Shown: positions 1 through 8,750, numbered from the stretch's first letter. The stretch is DNA of 64,000 nt from Desulfobacterales bacterium (GCA_030066985.1 JASJAN010000035.1:19876-83875), one strand, 5' to 3'. Made by a program: numbers and translations. Notes: generated by a model not told the origin, from the sequence alone.

Positions 1-2
1 TG

Positions 3-638
3 GCTCGCCAAAAATTGCGCCAAGCCCTGAAAATCCGGCCAGAATCGCGTGAAGCCAGAGAATCCCTTGCCCAGGTGGATCAGTCTATCCGTCTGTCACA
101 GATTGAAACCTATCGCAGACAGGCCGCTGCTTCAGAAAAGTCTGAAAACTGGCAGCAGGCCTTTAGCGCTTACCAGAAGGTTTTGGAAATCGACCCTAAT
201 GTAGCGTTTGCCGTGCAGGGCAAACAACGCGCATCGAAACATATGCGTATTAATAAACGCCTCGATTTCTTTCTGCAACAGCCGACTGCTCTGGAATCGG
301 ATCGTCAGCTTGAAAATGCTCTTGAGCTAGTTGCCGAAATTGAGGCGCTGAAAACGCCCGGGCCGCGCCTTAGAGAACAATTTAATCAGCTGGTAGGTAT
401 CGTTAATGCGGCTAAAACGCCGGTAAAGATAGTCCTTGAATCCGATACTTTCACCGATGTTGCCGTATATAAAGTTGGCAAGCTAGGCCGTTTTAGTAGC
501 CGAGAGCTGCGTCTGCGACCCGGCTCTTATACCGTTGTGGGGACGCGGAACGGATACCAGGATGTGCGCAAAAAAATCATCGTCAAACCCGAGCAAGGGC
601 CGATACGGGTCATTATTCGATGTGAGGTTAAAATTTGA
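3..638 (+). CDS. TPR-like protein with PEGA-like C-terminus, 5' end cut by window
   Basis: The open frame runs in from the window edge, so the N-terminus is missing; the first in-window start-like codon is a TTG at 15, but the frame is open before it. A helical repeat about 50 residues in (alternating Ala/Tyr, ending in EIDP) resembles a tetratricopeptide repeat. The last 70 residues look like a PEGA-type beta domain with the 'RPGSYTVVGTRNGY' pattern, which is common in surface-layer or envelope proteins. It overlaps the next gene by four bases (TTG start inside the TGA stop), so the two are translationally coupled and probably work together at the cell envelope. Exact function is not recognisable. 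Confidence 0.7.
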   Translation, partial: ARQKLRQALKIRPESREARESLAQVDQSIRLSQIETYRRQAAASEKSENWQQAFSAYQKVLEIDPNVAFAVQGKQRASKHMRINKRLDFFLQQPTALESDRQLENALELVAEIEALKTPGPRLREQFNQLVGIVNAAKTPVKIVLESDTFTDVAVYKVGKLGRFSSRELRLRPGSYTVVGTRNGYQDVRKKIIVKPEQGPIRVIIRCEVKI

Positions 639-3076
639 ATCGAACTTATAAAATCATAGACCACAGCGGCGATCGGACCGTTGCGACGGAAGATTTTCCG
701 ATTGTCATTGGTGCAGGCCCGGCCGCTGCGATCATCATCTCAGATGTTGAAAAGGCGACTGAGGCTGCCTTCATCGGTCTATCGCAGCAGCGACCCTTCG
801 TGCAGGCGGGCCACAGCGATGTGGTCGTCCGCTACAACGGGCGAAAATTAAAAGACAGTGTCTGGCTGATGCATGGTGACCGGCTTGAGGTCGGCAGCTG
901 CAGAATACAATTTGAAGCCCGTGGCAATGATTTTATCATCCGAGTTGCGGGCCAAAAAATGGCAGATGTGCCGACCCCAACATCGGACAGCATCCGCTCA
1001 CCTGAAAAGGCATTGAAAATCGACCCTGTGTCCTTTCGGTCCAAACGAAGACAAAGACGCGCCGGAGCCATACATCGCTATCGCAGATGGCTTAGCATGG
1101 CGGTTGGTCTGTGTTTACTCCTACTGCTGGCAATCGGCTGGTTTGTTTTTACCGCCCGTCAAATTACGATTCAAATTGAGCCACAGCCGGAGGAAGTTTC
1201 GATCGGCGGCAGTCTGCTAGCCCCTCGCTTTGGCGGCCACTTTCTGCTAAGGCCAGGCAAATACACCCTCATTGCCACTAAAGACTGCTATGCTGACATG
1301 AAAAAGGCATTCGAGGTGGGAGCCGAAAAAAACCAAACAGTCCAATTTGAAATGGAAAAACTTCCCGGACGCATTTCCGTACAGGCCTATCCAGAGGGCC
1401 AAGCGGGTGTGCCGCTGACCGGTGCACGGCTCATAATTGACGGACAAGAAGTTGGCGCCACCCCAATTTTAAACCTGGCGGTTAAAGCGGGTCGGCGAGT
1501 GCTGGAAATTCAGGCCGATAATTATCAGGATGTCAAAACCGAAGAGCAAATTATCGGTTGCCCAGAGAAACAGACGTTTGAATATACATTGATCCCCGGC
1601 TGGTCGGATGTGTTCATCAGCTCGATTCCAGAGGGCGCTGCGGTATCGATAGACGGCAAGCCCGCCGGCAACACGCCTATAAAAGTGGAGTTGCCCGAGG
1701 GCACTTATCGCCTCAAAATAAGTGCTGAAGGATTTAAACCCTGGCAAAAGCAACTGGCTGTGGTGCCCAATCAACCCCAATCCATAAAAGATGTCCAATT
1801 GCAACCGGCCGACGGCACCTTGGCTTTGCAAACCACACCATCCGGGGCCAATGTGACCATTGACCGGAAATTTGCCGGGAAAACCCCTTTAACCATTTCT
1901 CTACAGGCAGATGTCCAGCATGAAGTTCAAATCTCCAAGGCGGGTTATGAAAACTTGGCCCGAACTGTTCAGGTGGCAACCGGCAAAAAGAAAACACTGG
2001 CCATTCAATTGAAACCGGAGTTCGGGGTTATTCAATTTGTGGTTGAGCCACCTGATGCTCAACTTTTTGTCGATGGGAAGAATCAGGGTCCCGTACCGGC
2101 CAAATTAAATTTGTTGGCAATCGGTCACCAGCTGGAGCTCAAAAAACCAGGATATGAAACCTTCCGAACCCGGATCACCCCCCGGCCTGGCTTTCCGCAA
2201 ATCGTAAACATCACCTTGAAGCGAAGCCATTCAGCTCCTGCGGATCCGGAAGGCGTTATCACGGCCCAAAATGGCTACAAGCTAAAACTGGTAGAACCGC
2301 AGTCGTTCATCATGGGATCATCGCGACGCGAACAGGGCCGGCGCACCAACGAAACCCTCCGCAATATAAATTTGCAGCGGCCGTTTTATATGGGCTTGAA
2401 AGAAGTAACCAACCGGCAGTTTAAACAGTTTTTAGCCAGTCACAATTCCGGGGCCTTTAACGGCCAACCGTTATCCCTGGAAGATCATCCGGTCGTTCAG
2501 ATTACATGGCAGCAAGCAGCCTTATTCTGCAACTGGTTGAGCGCGAAGGAGTCTTTGCCGCCGGCATACGTGAAAAAGGGCGGTCGCCTCGTCGCTGCCG
2601 ACCCTATTGGCATCGGATACCGGCTAGCCACCGAAGCCGAATGGGAGTATTGTGCCCGCTTCTCAGGTAATTCAGCCAGCCTCAAATACCCATGGGGAAA
2701 TCTATTTCCACCGACGACGCCTTCGGGCAATTATGCCGACGCATCTGCCAAAAAGTTGTTGGCCACTGTGCTCGAAAAATACAATGACGGTTTCCCGGGA
2801 TCGGCGCCACCGGGCAAATTTAAAGCCAACGACCTGGGGTTGTTCGACCTGGGTGGCAATGTAGCCGAGTGGTGCCATGACTTTTACTCGATTTATACCT
2901 ATAATAGCAGTAAGACCGATGTCGATCCCACCGGACCCTCACAGGGAAACCATCATGTGGTCAAAGGATCGAGCTGGAAACATGCCAGCATAAGCAATTT
3001 GAGGCTGGCCTATCGCGGATATAGCAATGGAAAACGCCCGGATCTGGGGTTTCGTGTATGCCGGTACGCAAAATGA
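635..3076 (+). CDS. PEGA-repeat membrane protein with FHA-like N-terminus and FGE/SUMF1-like C-terminal domain
   Basis: 813 aa from a TTG start that overlaps the upstream stop. Order seen: a beta-rich, FHA-like region (about 1-105); a basic linker; one transmembrane helix (about 152-173, 'AVGLCLLLLLAIGWFVF'); four or five PEGA repeats (about 180-540, e.g. 'PEGAAVSIDGKPAGNTPIKV'); and a formylglycine-generating-enzyme-type domain (about 550-813, with 'ATEAEWEYCARF', 'GGNVAEWCHDF' and a C-terminal 'LGFRVCR'). In true FGE the active cysteines lie between the GGS and GFR motifs; here that stretch ('KGSSWKHASISNLRLAYRG') has none, so this is probably a non-catalytic, ligand-binding version. The topology predicts a cytoplasmic FHA-like part and a periplasmic PEGA/FGE part. 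Its place before the channel/vWA genes suggests a shared envelope role. Confidence 0.8.
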   Translation: MNRTYKIIDHSGDRTVATEDFPIVIGAGPAAAIIISDVEKATEAAFIGLSQQRPFVQAGHSDVVVRYNGRKLKDSVWLMHGDRLEVGSCRIQFEARGNDFIIRVAGQKMADVPTPTSDSIRSPEKALKIDPVSFRSKRRQRRAGAIHRYRRWLSMAVGLCLLLLLAIGWFVFTARQITIQIEPQPEEVSIGGSLLAPRFGGHFLLRPGKYTLIATKDCYADMKKAFEVGAEKNQTVQFEMEKLPGRISVQAYPEGQAGVPLTGARLIIDGQEVGATPILNLAVKAGRRVLEIQADNYQDVKTEEQIIGCPEKQTFEYTLIPGWSDVFISSIPEGAAVSIDGKPAGNTPIKVELPEGTYRLKISAEGFKPWQKQLAVVPNQPQSIKDVQLQPADGTLALQTTPSGANVTIDRKFAGKTPLTISLQADVQHEVQISKAGYENLARTVQVATGKKKTLAIQLKPEFGVIQFVVEPPDAQLFVDGKNQGPVPAKLNLLAIGHQLELKKPGYETFRTRITPRPGFPQIVNITLKRSHSAPADPEGVITAQNGYKLKLVEPQSFIMGSSRREQGRRTNETLRNINLQRPFYMGLKEVTNRQFKQFLASHNSGAFNGQPLSLEDHPVVQITWQQAALFCNWLSAKESLPPAYVKKGGRLVAADPIGIGYRLATEAEWEYCARFSGNSASLKYPWGNLFPPTTPSGNYADASAKKLLATVLEKYNDGFPGSAPPGKFKANDLGLFDLGGNVAEWCHDFYSIYTYNSSKTDVDPTGPSQGNHHVVKGSSWKHASISNLRLAYRGYSNGKRPDLGFRVCRYAK

Positions 3077-3077
3077 T

Positions 3078-3319
3078 CTAAATTGAGCGTTTCAAATTAA
3101 AAATATGGAGAATACTTTTCTTTGAGGAATTCTATCGATTTAACATTTTTAATTTGAAACCCAGCGGGGTTGCTGATCTTACTCCGCCTCAGGCGGATTA
3201 GATGCCGTTCCGCATAGTATACTATAGCGGAACAACATCTGCCGTGTAGCTGCGGCAATCCTCCAGAGGCGGATCTTCGACCTCGACAAGCGCTCAACTT
3301 AGACCCTAAATTGAGCGTT
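3078..3319. repeat. Gap between 3076 and 3337: 14-bp direct repeats flanking hairpins
   Basis: The 14-mer CTAAATTGAGCGTT occurs at 3078-3091 and again at 3306-3319. Between them lies a perfect 16-bp inverted repeat (3089-3104 with 3145-3160, GTTTCAAATTAAAAAT and its complement) and a CCGCCTCAGGCGG palindrome that also occurs in the element at 29121. The second direct repeat itself forms a hairpin with CGCTCAACTT just before it. This resembles a small inserted element with a target duplication, but no coding capacity is seen. Confidence 0.6.
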
Positions 3320-3336
3320 GATGAGAGTACAAAGAT

Positions 3337-3639
3337 ATGGACGCAAAAAAACGTTCATCTTTCAAATGGTTGGCCATCGTCATGTTTACGGCAGTGGCTT
3401 TTGTGGTGATGGCATATCAACTTCTTCCGGCCGCTGCTGCAGAGGTGATCGTCGCACAGAGCACAAACCAAACAACCGCACCTGAGGGGGAAACATCGTC
3501 ATCTGAAAGTCAGCCCACTGAATCGAAAGCAGCAGAAGAAAAAGAAACGAACGCAACCAAAAACAGAAAACTAAAGGATTTCCGCCCCTCAGAAAAAATC
3601 GAAGCGGAGCAGGCAGTGGACTTCCCCTATGACATTTAG
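3337..3639 (+). CDS. Small membrane-anchored acidic/low-complexity protein
   Basis: 100 aa. A basic start (MDAKKRSSFKW) precedes one hydrophobic helix (about 12-34) ending in Ala-rich 'LLPAAAAEV', which could be a signal anchor or a cleavable signal peptide with an AxA-type site. The rest is Ser/Thr/Glu-rich and probably disordered in the periplasm. No domain is recognised. It lies between the PEGA/FGE protein and the TolQ-type gene on the same strand, but both flanking spacers hold repeats, so operon membership is unclear. Only a weak Shine-Dalgarno is seen. Confidence 0.55.
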   Translation: MDAKKRSSFKWLAIVMFTAVAFVVMAYQLLPAAAAEVIVAQSTNQTTAPEGETSSSESQPTESKAAEEKETNATKNRKLKDFRPSEKIEAEQAVDFPYDI

Positions 3640-3781
3640 TTTTCAAATAGTAATGGCCTTTTTCCCGATGAGCTGTGTTCTCCGCGTTTTTAAGCTTTCG
3701 ACGTACGACCAGTACGCCGAAAGCTTAAAAACTTGTGCGGCCGAGCTCATCAAAAAAAATTCTCATTTCTATTTTGAAAAC
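3639..3781. repeat. Class B nested inverted-repeat element (start of a 379-bp gene-free gap)
   Basis: Outer arms GTTTTCAAATAG (from 3639) and CTATTTTGAAAAC (3769-3781) pair. Inside is a 14-bp stem TTTTTAAGCTTTCG (3687-3700) with CGAAAGCTTAAAAA (3718-3731) around ACGTAC..GTACG. The flanking words CCGATGAGCT, TTCTCCGCG and CTTGTGCGG recur in the same order in the element at 27053-27200. It begins at the stop codon of the preceding gene. Confidence 0.8.
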
Positions 3782-3807
3782 AACCCGATATAAATTAAAA
3801 AAACTTT

Positions 3808-3991
3808 GGACCGAAAACCTCAGATTTTGTTCGAGGGCAAGGCACAAGACGATGAAAAAGCGGAGCGTACACGTCAGTAGGTGAGCATTTTGAAGCGTCT
3901 TGATGCACGCCTTTGATGTACATAAAATAGATGTGCAATCCATTTAGCCTGGGCAACACAGCCATCGGGCAAAATATGAGGTTTAGAAACC
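3808..3991 (-). repeat. Class A nested inverted-repeat element
   Basis: Outer arms are imperfect inverted repeats (3808-3841 against 3958-3991). The core at 3848-3899, read on the minus strand, is TTCAAAATGCTC....ACGTGTACGCTCCGCTTTTT, matching the cores at 37447, 44928 and 55146. The tail (TGATGCAC, AATCCATTTA, CCTGGG, AACACAG) is shared with 29121-29311. The element ends 27 bases before the start of the TolQ-type gene, which has no clear Shine-Dalgarno. Confidence 0.8.
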
Positions 3992-4018
3992 CATAATATA
4001 ACCTATGGTTTAAAAAGT

Positions 4019-4822
4019 ATGAAAAAAACATTCCCTTTTTCGTTTGAGTTAATCTACCAAGTTTTTTCTTTGATTGTGATCGTCATCATTGTGCATGCCA
4101 TCTATGTGGCGGTAATTCGGCCCAAAGCCGATGCCATTTTAGAAAAGCAGGCTATTGCGATGGCCGAAGACAAATCACAGGTGATGGAGCGCTCGGTGTT
4201 CGTCCTCATTCGTGATTACGAACAGGAAGCTTGTTTTATTCTGATGTTTTGGGCAATGGCCATTATGGGATATAAGGCCTTTAAAACGTCACGCCAGCGC
4301 GCTTTGCTTCAAATGGATCTGATCCCTTTGGCCGAGGGCGTGCGCATTTTACCGGAAGACACCCGGGATGTATCCCGGCAGATTCAAGCCCTGCCGGCTC
4401 AGCAACGCGAAGCGCTGTTGCCCAGAGCGTTGTTGGCTGGTTTGCAACGATTCAGCACTACCCGCAATATTCAGGATGTGGCCAGCGCCACCCGCGCCTA
4501 TTGCGATTCGGAGGCCGAACGTCTCGAGTCTGAACTATCCATGATTCGTTATATCGCTTGGGCCATTCCATCGGTTGGCTTTATTGGAACGGTGCGGGGC
4601 ATTGGCGATGCACTGGGCCAGGCCCACAAGGCCATCGAAGGCGATATCTTTGATGTCACCCGCAGCTTGGGCGTGGCCTTTAATTCAACTCTAATAGCAC
4701 TGCTGATCAGCATTGGCTTGATGTTTTTGCTGCACCAATTGCAGCAAATGCAAGAGCGCTATGTGCTGGATTCGCAAACCTATTGCGATGAAAACCTTAT
4801 CAGTCATCTATACGTTAAGTGA
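4019..4822 (+). CDS. MotA/TolQ/ExbB-type proton channel subunit
   Basis: 267 aa. Hydrophobic helices are seen at about 13-33 and 73-90, and two more at about 180-200 and 220-240. The C-terminal pair carries the family hallmark 'WAIPSVGFIGTVRGIGDALG' followed by 'GVAFNSTLIALLISIGLMFLL', as in TolQ/ExbB/MotA stator subunits. Such proteins form a pentamer around a dimer of single-helix partners and carry protons or sodium across the inner membrane. No tolR/exbD/motB of normal form is adjacent; the two downstream vWA proteins have an Asp-bearing N-terminal helix and are the likely partners. The cytoplasmic loop (about 95-175) is long and helical. ATG start; no Shine-Dalgarno is visible. Confidence 0.88.
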   Translation: MKKTFPFSFELIYQVFSLIVIVIIVHAIYVAVIRPKADAILEKQAIAMAEDKSQVMERSVFVLIRDYEQEACFILMFWAMAIMGYKAFKTSRQRALLQMDLIPLAEGVRILPEDTRDVSRQIQALPAQQREALLPRALLAGLQRFSTTRNIQDVASATRAYCDSEAERLESELSMIRYIAWAIPSVGFIGTVRGIGDALGQAHKAIEGDIFDVTRSLGVAFNSTLIALLISIGLMFLLHQLQQMQERYVLDSQTYCDENLISHLYVK

Positions 4823-4902
4823 GGTGTCAAGTGTCAGTGTTCAGGTGTCAGCATCAGAAATATCTGAATTTCAACTCGATCAAACCTGACACCTGACACC
4901 TA
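4821..4902. repeat. Class D repeat (AGGTGTCA / TGACACCT inverted repeat)
   Basis: Starts at the stop of the TolQ-type gene. The left arm has GAGGTGTCAAGTGTCAG and CAGGTGTCA; the right arm CCTGACACCTGACACCT is at 4885-4901. The arms can pair to a long hairpin and may serve as a terminator or attenuator. Confidence 0.75.
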
Positions 4903-4967
4903 ATGGCATAATTATGAATGCTGAGTTTAAAGCTTGTAACCTAACAAAAACTTAAAGAAACGAATGC

Positions 4968-6395
4968 ATGAACATGAGCGTATTAGGATTAGAGTTGAGC
5001 GATGCCGGTATTCTGGTCGCCGGAGGCGATCCACCCGGACTGCTAAAACTCGATGGTAACAGCGTTGAAAGCCCCGGGTTTGCTCTACCAGAAAAAAAAA
5101 GGTTGGTCGTCGGCATAGCAGCTGAAAGAAAAGCACACCAATATCCCCGTCAGATTCTCAATCATTTCTGGGACCAATTAAATACCGAACCCCTGGAGCA
5201 GCACATTCCATTTGCACACAACCACGCTGAAATTGCCTTCGAGCATCTTGCCCATATCTTTCAGAACGTCAAACCGCACGGATCCGAAATGATTATAGCC
5301 GTGCCGGGGTTTTATACACACAAACATTTGGGATTGATTTTGGGGATTACGAAAGAATTGGCCATCCCTGTAAAGGGTTTTGTTCCGCTCGCTGTCGCCG
5401 CAGTTCCGAATCAGCTGCCACAGGGGTTGTTGCTGCACCTGGACCTGCATTTACAGAGATTTGAACTCACCTATCTTCAGCGCAAAGACCAAATAAGCCG
5501 TGAGGAATCACTGTCCGTTGAAGGCAGCGGTCTGAGTGCCCTATTCCGAAGATGGGTGGATGCCATCGCAGAAGAATTTGTCCGCCATACCCGTTTCGAT
5601 CCCCTGCATCAGGCCACCACCGAGCAAGAGTTATACGACCGCTTACCTGGAATTCTCACGCAGCTCAACCAAAAGCCCTCAGTTCATTTTGAAATGACAG
5701 GCGGTTCCAAGGTATATCACATAACACTGACAACAGAGTTGTTTTCAGAAGTCGCAGCACCTATTTTCGATAAAATCCGCAGCCTGATAGATCGGTTCTG
5801 CGATCGCTATGGTAAACATGCCCCGGCAAGCGTTTTGTTGATCACCGATCGACTTGCTCGTATACCAGGAATCCACAATGTGTTGACCGGCAGTCATCAT
5901 CGCAACGTTATCACGTTGCCCGCCGGGGCGGGTGCTCTGGGAGCCCTATGGTTTTTGGATGCCCTGCGCGATCAACGACATGAGAGCAGCGCTCCGTTTC
6001 TGATCACCCGGCCCTTGCCGCATGAGCAGCAAATTTCGGTTGAGGCGCCCCGTCAACCGGCTGAAAGGCAACAGCGGCCCACGCATATCCTTTATCGCGA
6101 CATCGCCTATCCGATTGCGCAGAAACCGCTGCCAATTGGCTTAGAAACACCTCCAGACGGGTATGGCATTAAAATCCGCGGTCAAATTGCCGGCGTGTCT
6201 CGTAAACACTGTTCGGTTCAACGGAGTGGTAATACCGTTGTTTTAAATGACCACAGCACCTACGGTACTTACGTAAACGAAAAACCGGTGGCTGGAAAAA
6301 AGAACTTGGAGCTTGGCGAGGTGATTCGTGTCGGCACACCGGGCGAAAATCTTAGATTAATTGCATGTTTGGATGGCGAAACCGATGAAACGTAG
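4968..6395 (+). CDS. Actin/Hsp70-like ATPase-fold protein fused to a C-terminal FHA domain
   Basis: 475 aa. The N-terminus 'VLGLELSDAGILVAGG' resembles the phosphate-1 loop of the actin/Hsp70 fold; a middle segment ('IIAVPGFYTHKHLGLILGI') resembles the region after it, and 'LPAGAGALGALWF' resembles the C-terminal adenosine-loop glycine cluster. The last 85 residues are a typical FHA domain with 'GVSRKHCSV' and 'STYGTYVNE', which bind phosphothreonine. Family assignment of the ATPase part is by pattern only and is weaker than for the FHA part. It overlaps the next gene by 11 bases and so is co-translated with the first vWA protein. It may sense phosphorylation and control the channel complex; no kinase gene lies in the window. 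Confidence 0.75.
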   Translation: MNMSVLGLELSDAGILVAGGDPPGLLKLDGNSVESPGFALPEKKRLVVGIAAERKAHQYPRQILNHFWDQLNTEPLEQHIPFAHNHAEIAFEHLAHIFQNVKPHGSEMIIAVPGFYTHKHLGLILGITKELAIPVKGFVPLAVAAVPNQLPQGLLLHLDLHLQRFELTYLQRKDQISREESLSVEGSGLSALFRRWVDAIAEEFVRHTRFDPLHQATTEQELYDRLPGILTQLNQKPSVHFEMTGGSKVYHITLTTELFSEVAAPIFDKIRSLIDRFCDRYGKHAPASVLLITDRLARIPGIHNVLTGSHHRNVITLPAGAGALGALWFLDALRDQRHESSAPFLITRPLPHEQQISVEAPRQPAERQQRPTHILYRDIAYPIAQKPLPIGLETPPDGYGIKIRGQIAGVSRKHCSVQRSGNTVVLNDHSTYGTYVNEKPVAGKKNLELGEVIRVGTPGENLRLIACLDGETDET

Positions 6396-7473
6396 AGCCG
6401 TCAACGTATTTAACCTATCTTTTTTGGATATCATAACCTGCGGGCTGGGGGCTGTCATCCTTTTGTTTGTGTTGGTCAATGCCAAAAGCGCCGCCCAGCG
6501 GGATTCGATTACCTCGGATTTTCGTGCAGAAGCCGAGCGTGTTGAACAGGAAGTCCTCGATGCCAAAAAAGAGCTGGTCCTCGCACGCAATACATTAGAG
6601 CAGACCGAAGCGCAACGGGTGCGTACAGAGGGCCTTTCTCGCAAAATCATTGAAATACTGGAACAAAAAAAAGTCGAGTTGTCTGATCGTCAAGAAGATA
6701 CGCTAGCGACCACCGAACATGTCAATAAATTAAAAGCAGATCTGAAATCAATAGAGGAAGAGCTCAAACGCCTGAGAGCCGGGGCCAAGACCGAGGATGA
6801 TCAAGGCTCCCGGCTGCGAAAATTCCCCGGAGAAGGAGACCGTCAGTATTTAACCGATCTGAAGATGGGCGGCAAGCGGATATTTATCCTGGTGGATGCC
6901 TCCGCCAGCATGCTGGATGAAACGGTCGTTGGCGTCATCCGGCGCCGCAACTTGAGCGCCAAAGAAAAACTGAAATCCCCTAAATGGCAACAGACGGTCG
7001 CCACCGTCAACTGGCTTGCCACACAGCTGCCATCGACAAGCCAGTTTCAAATTTACGCCTTTAATGAAGATGCCAGTCCCTTACTTGCTGGCACGGCAGG
7101 AGCCTGGTTGGATGCTGGTAATGTGGACCAATTAAACCAGGCCGCCAACGGCATTCGCAGCGTCATTCCGCAAAAGGGTACCAGTCTTTTGAATGCCATC
7201 ACCGCCCTTCGCACGATGAAGCCTGCTCCGGACAATATTTTTTTGCTGACCGACGGCCTGCCGACGATGGGAAAGGGTAAACCCTGGCGCAAACGGGTGT
7301 CCAGCGATAAGCGCCTGAGTCTTTTTAAAGCTGCCATTGGTGAATTACCAAAGGCGCCGGTTAATGTCATATTATACCCGATGGAAGGTGATCCTCTGGC
7401 GGCCGATGCCTATTGGCGCTTGGCCAAGCGCACCCGCGGATCATTTTTTTCACCGTCAAAGGATTGGCCTTAA
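6385..7473 (+). CDS. Membrane-anchored coiled-coil vWA protein, first paralog
   Basis: 362 aa from the ATG at 6385, which overlaps the upstream stop; ATG 6373 and TTG 6361 are in-frame alternatives. Residues 9-33 form one membrane helix starting 'FNLSFLDIITCGLGAVILLF' with an Asp at 15, placed like the proton-carrying Asp of ExbD/MotB helices. Residues 45-140 are heptad-rich coiled coil. A von Willebrand A domain follows from about 165, with the MIDAS motif DASAS (Asp near 171), a Thr in 'KGTSLLNAI' and 'LLTDG' with its Asp. With the N-terminus inside, the vWA domain would be periplasmic. I infer it partners the TolQ-type protein. Confidence 0.82.
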   Translation: MKRRAVNVFNLSFLDIITCGLGAVILLFVLVNAKSAAQRDSITSDFRAEAERVEQEVLDAKKELVLARNTLEQTEAQRVRTEGLSRKIIEILEQKKVELSDRQEDTLATTEHVNKLKADLKSIEEELKRLRAGAKTEDDQGSRLRKFPGEGDRQYLTDLKMGGKRIFILVDASASMLDETVVGVIRRRNLSAKEKLKSPKWQQTVATVNWLATQLPSTSQFQIYAFNEDASPLLAGTAGAWLDAGNVDQLNQAANGIRSVIPQKGTSLLNAITALRTMKPAPDNIFLLTDGLPTMGKGKPWRKRVSSDKRLSLFKAAIGELPKAPVNVILYPMEGDPLAADAYWRLAKRTRGSFFSPSKDWP

Positions 7474-7603
7474 GTTCGGCGAAAGGCTCAGGGCGCAAGG
7501 ATGACGGTAAAAACAATAACATTTTTAGCCTTGGGCCGTATGCCGTGTGCCTTGGACCAGTTGGGGTTGTTCAAGAGAAAATCGAAATCAAGTAGTTAAA
7601 ATC

Positions 7604-8605
7604 ATGAAAAGACCTCGTAAAAATATCCAGATTTTTAGCTTATCCTTCTTGGATTGCATTTGCTGTGGTTTCGGTGCGGTAATTTTGCTGTTTGTTCTAT
7701 CTAAATTCGCCGAACCCATGATCATTGAAGAGGTTAAGGAAGATCTGGAAGCCAAGATTGTTAAACTGGAAGAAGAGCTCGTCGAGATTCGGGGGGAAAC
7801 AGCGATACTCAACCGGGAATTGACAGCGAAAAAAGAACAGTTGTCAGAAGAAAAAATCCGACTGGCTCGTCTGCAGGGCGACATATCCAAAATCAAGGGT
7901 CAATATGCGGCATCAAAAGATCGGGCCCAGGTCCAGAATATTATCGAGGGGCAGTTGGCCCGTGCAATGCAGGAATTAACTGAAGAAATGCGGCGTCTGC
8001 TCAAGACACAACCCCGTAAAATCGAAAGTTCCATCGGTGGCATTCCAGTAGACAGCGAGTACATCATTTTCATCATCGATACATCCGGCAGTATGCAGCG
8101 CAATGCGTGGTCTCTGGTCCAGCGAAAACTAAGAGAAACGCTGAATGTATACCCGAAAGTTAAAGGCATTCAGATCATGAATGATATGGGTGAATACATG
8201 TTTTCGCAATATCGCGGCAAGTGGATTCCAGATTCACCGGCCCGCCGGCGAGCCATTATTTCGCGGCTCAGTTCATGGCGCGCTTTCAGCAACTCCAGCC
8301 CGGTGGAAGGCATCACAGCCGCCATTCGGACCTTTTATGCCACAGACAAAAAAATAAGCCTGTATGTTTTTGGAGATGAATTCAGTGGGCCGCGCATGCA
8401 GCCGGTTGTTGATGCCGTAGATCGTATCAACAAGCGAACAAAAGACGGTTCCCGGCGGGTGCGAATACATGCCGTCGGCTTTCCGGTGGTAATGGGAAAA
8501 ACAAACATGCGGGGAAATACGGGAGAACGCTTTGCGACGCTGATGCGCATTTTGTGTCACAAAAACGGCGGCACTTTTGTGGGGCTAAATTCAACGAGAC
8601 CATAG
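7604..8605 (+). CDS. Membrane-anchored coiled-coil vWA protein, second paralog
   Basis: 333 aa from the ATG at 7604; the open frame extends to 7547 but the extra 19 residues look non-coding. The N-terminal helix 'FSLSFLDCICCGFGAVILLF' is near-identical in pattern to the first paralog, with the Asp at 17. A long coiled coil (about 45-135) leads to a vWA domain with a canonical MIDAS DTSGS (Asp near 159), 'SSPVEGI' and 'LYVFGDEFSG'. The two paralogs differ strongly in the vWA part, which suggests a heterodimer rather than recent duplication. It lies 130 bases after the first. Ribosome site is weak. Confidence 0.82.
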   Translation: MKRPRKNIQIFSLSFLDCICCGFGAVILLFVLSKFAEPMIIEEVKEDLEAKIVKLEEELVEIRGETAILNRELTAKKEQLSEEKIRLARLQGDISKIKGQYAASKDRAQVQNIIEGQLARAMQELTEEMRRLLKTQPRKIESSIGGIPVDSEYIIFIIDTSGSMQRNAWSLVQRKLRETLNVYPKVKGIQIMNDMGEYMFSQYRGKWIPDSPARRRAIISRLSSWRAFSNSSPVEGITAAIRTFYATDKKISLYVFGDEFSGPRMQPVVDAVDRINKRTKDGSRRVRIHAVGFPVVMGKTNMRGNTGERFATLMRILCHKNGGTFVGLNSTRP

Positions 8606-8607
8606 AA

Positions 8608-8750
8608 AGGTTCTGGGTTCAGAGGTTCAGGGTTCAGGGTTAAGTTATTTTGGCCACTGGCTTCTCGGTCCCAGTCGTTAACCGCTTTATACTACAAGGT
8701 GCAGCTTGAAAACCTCAACAAGCAACCTTTGAACCCTGAACCTTTGAACC
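8608..8750. repeat. Class D-like inverted repeat (GGTTCAGGGTT / AACCCTGAACC)
   Basis: Left arm 8608-8641 is built from GGTTCAG units; right arm 8723-8750 from GAACCCTGAACCTTTGAACC. It lies between the second vWA gene and the zinc-ribbon gene and starts three bases after the stop. Confidence 0.7.

Noticed and set aside
7413..7595. 60-residue frame between the two vWA genes
   Set aside because: It overlaps the first vWA gene, has no ribosome site, and its sequence is without pattern.
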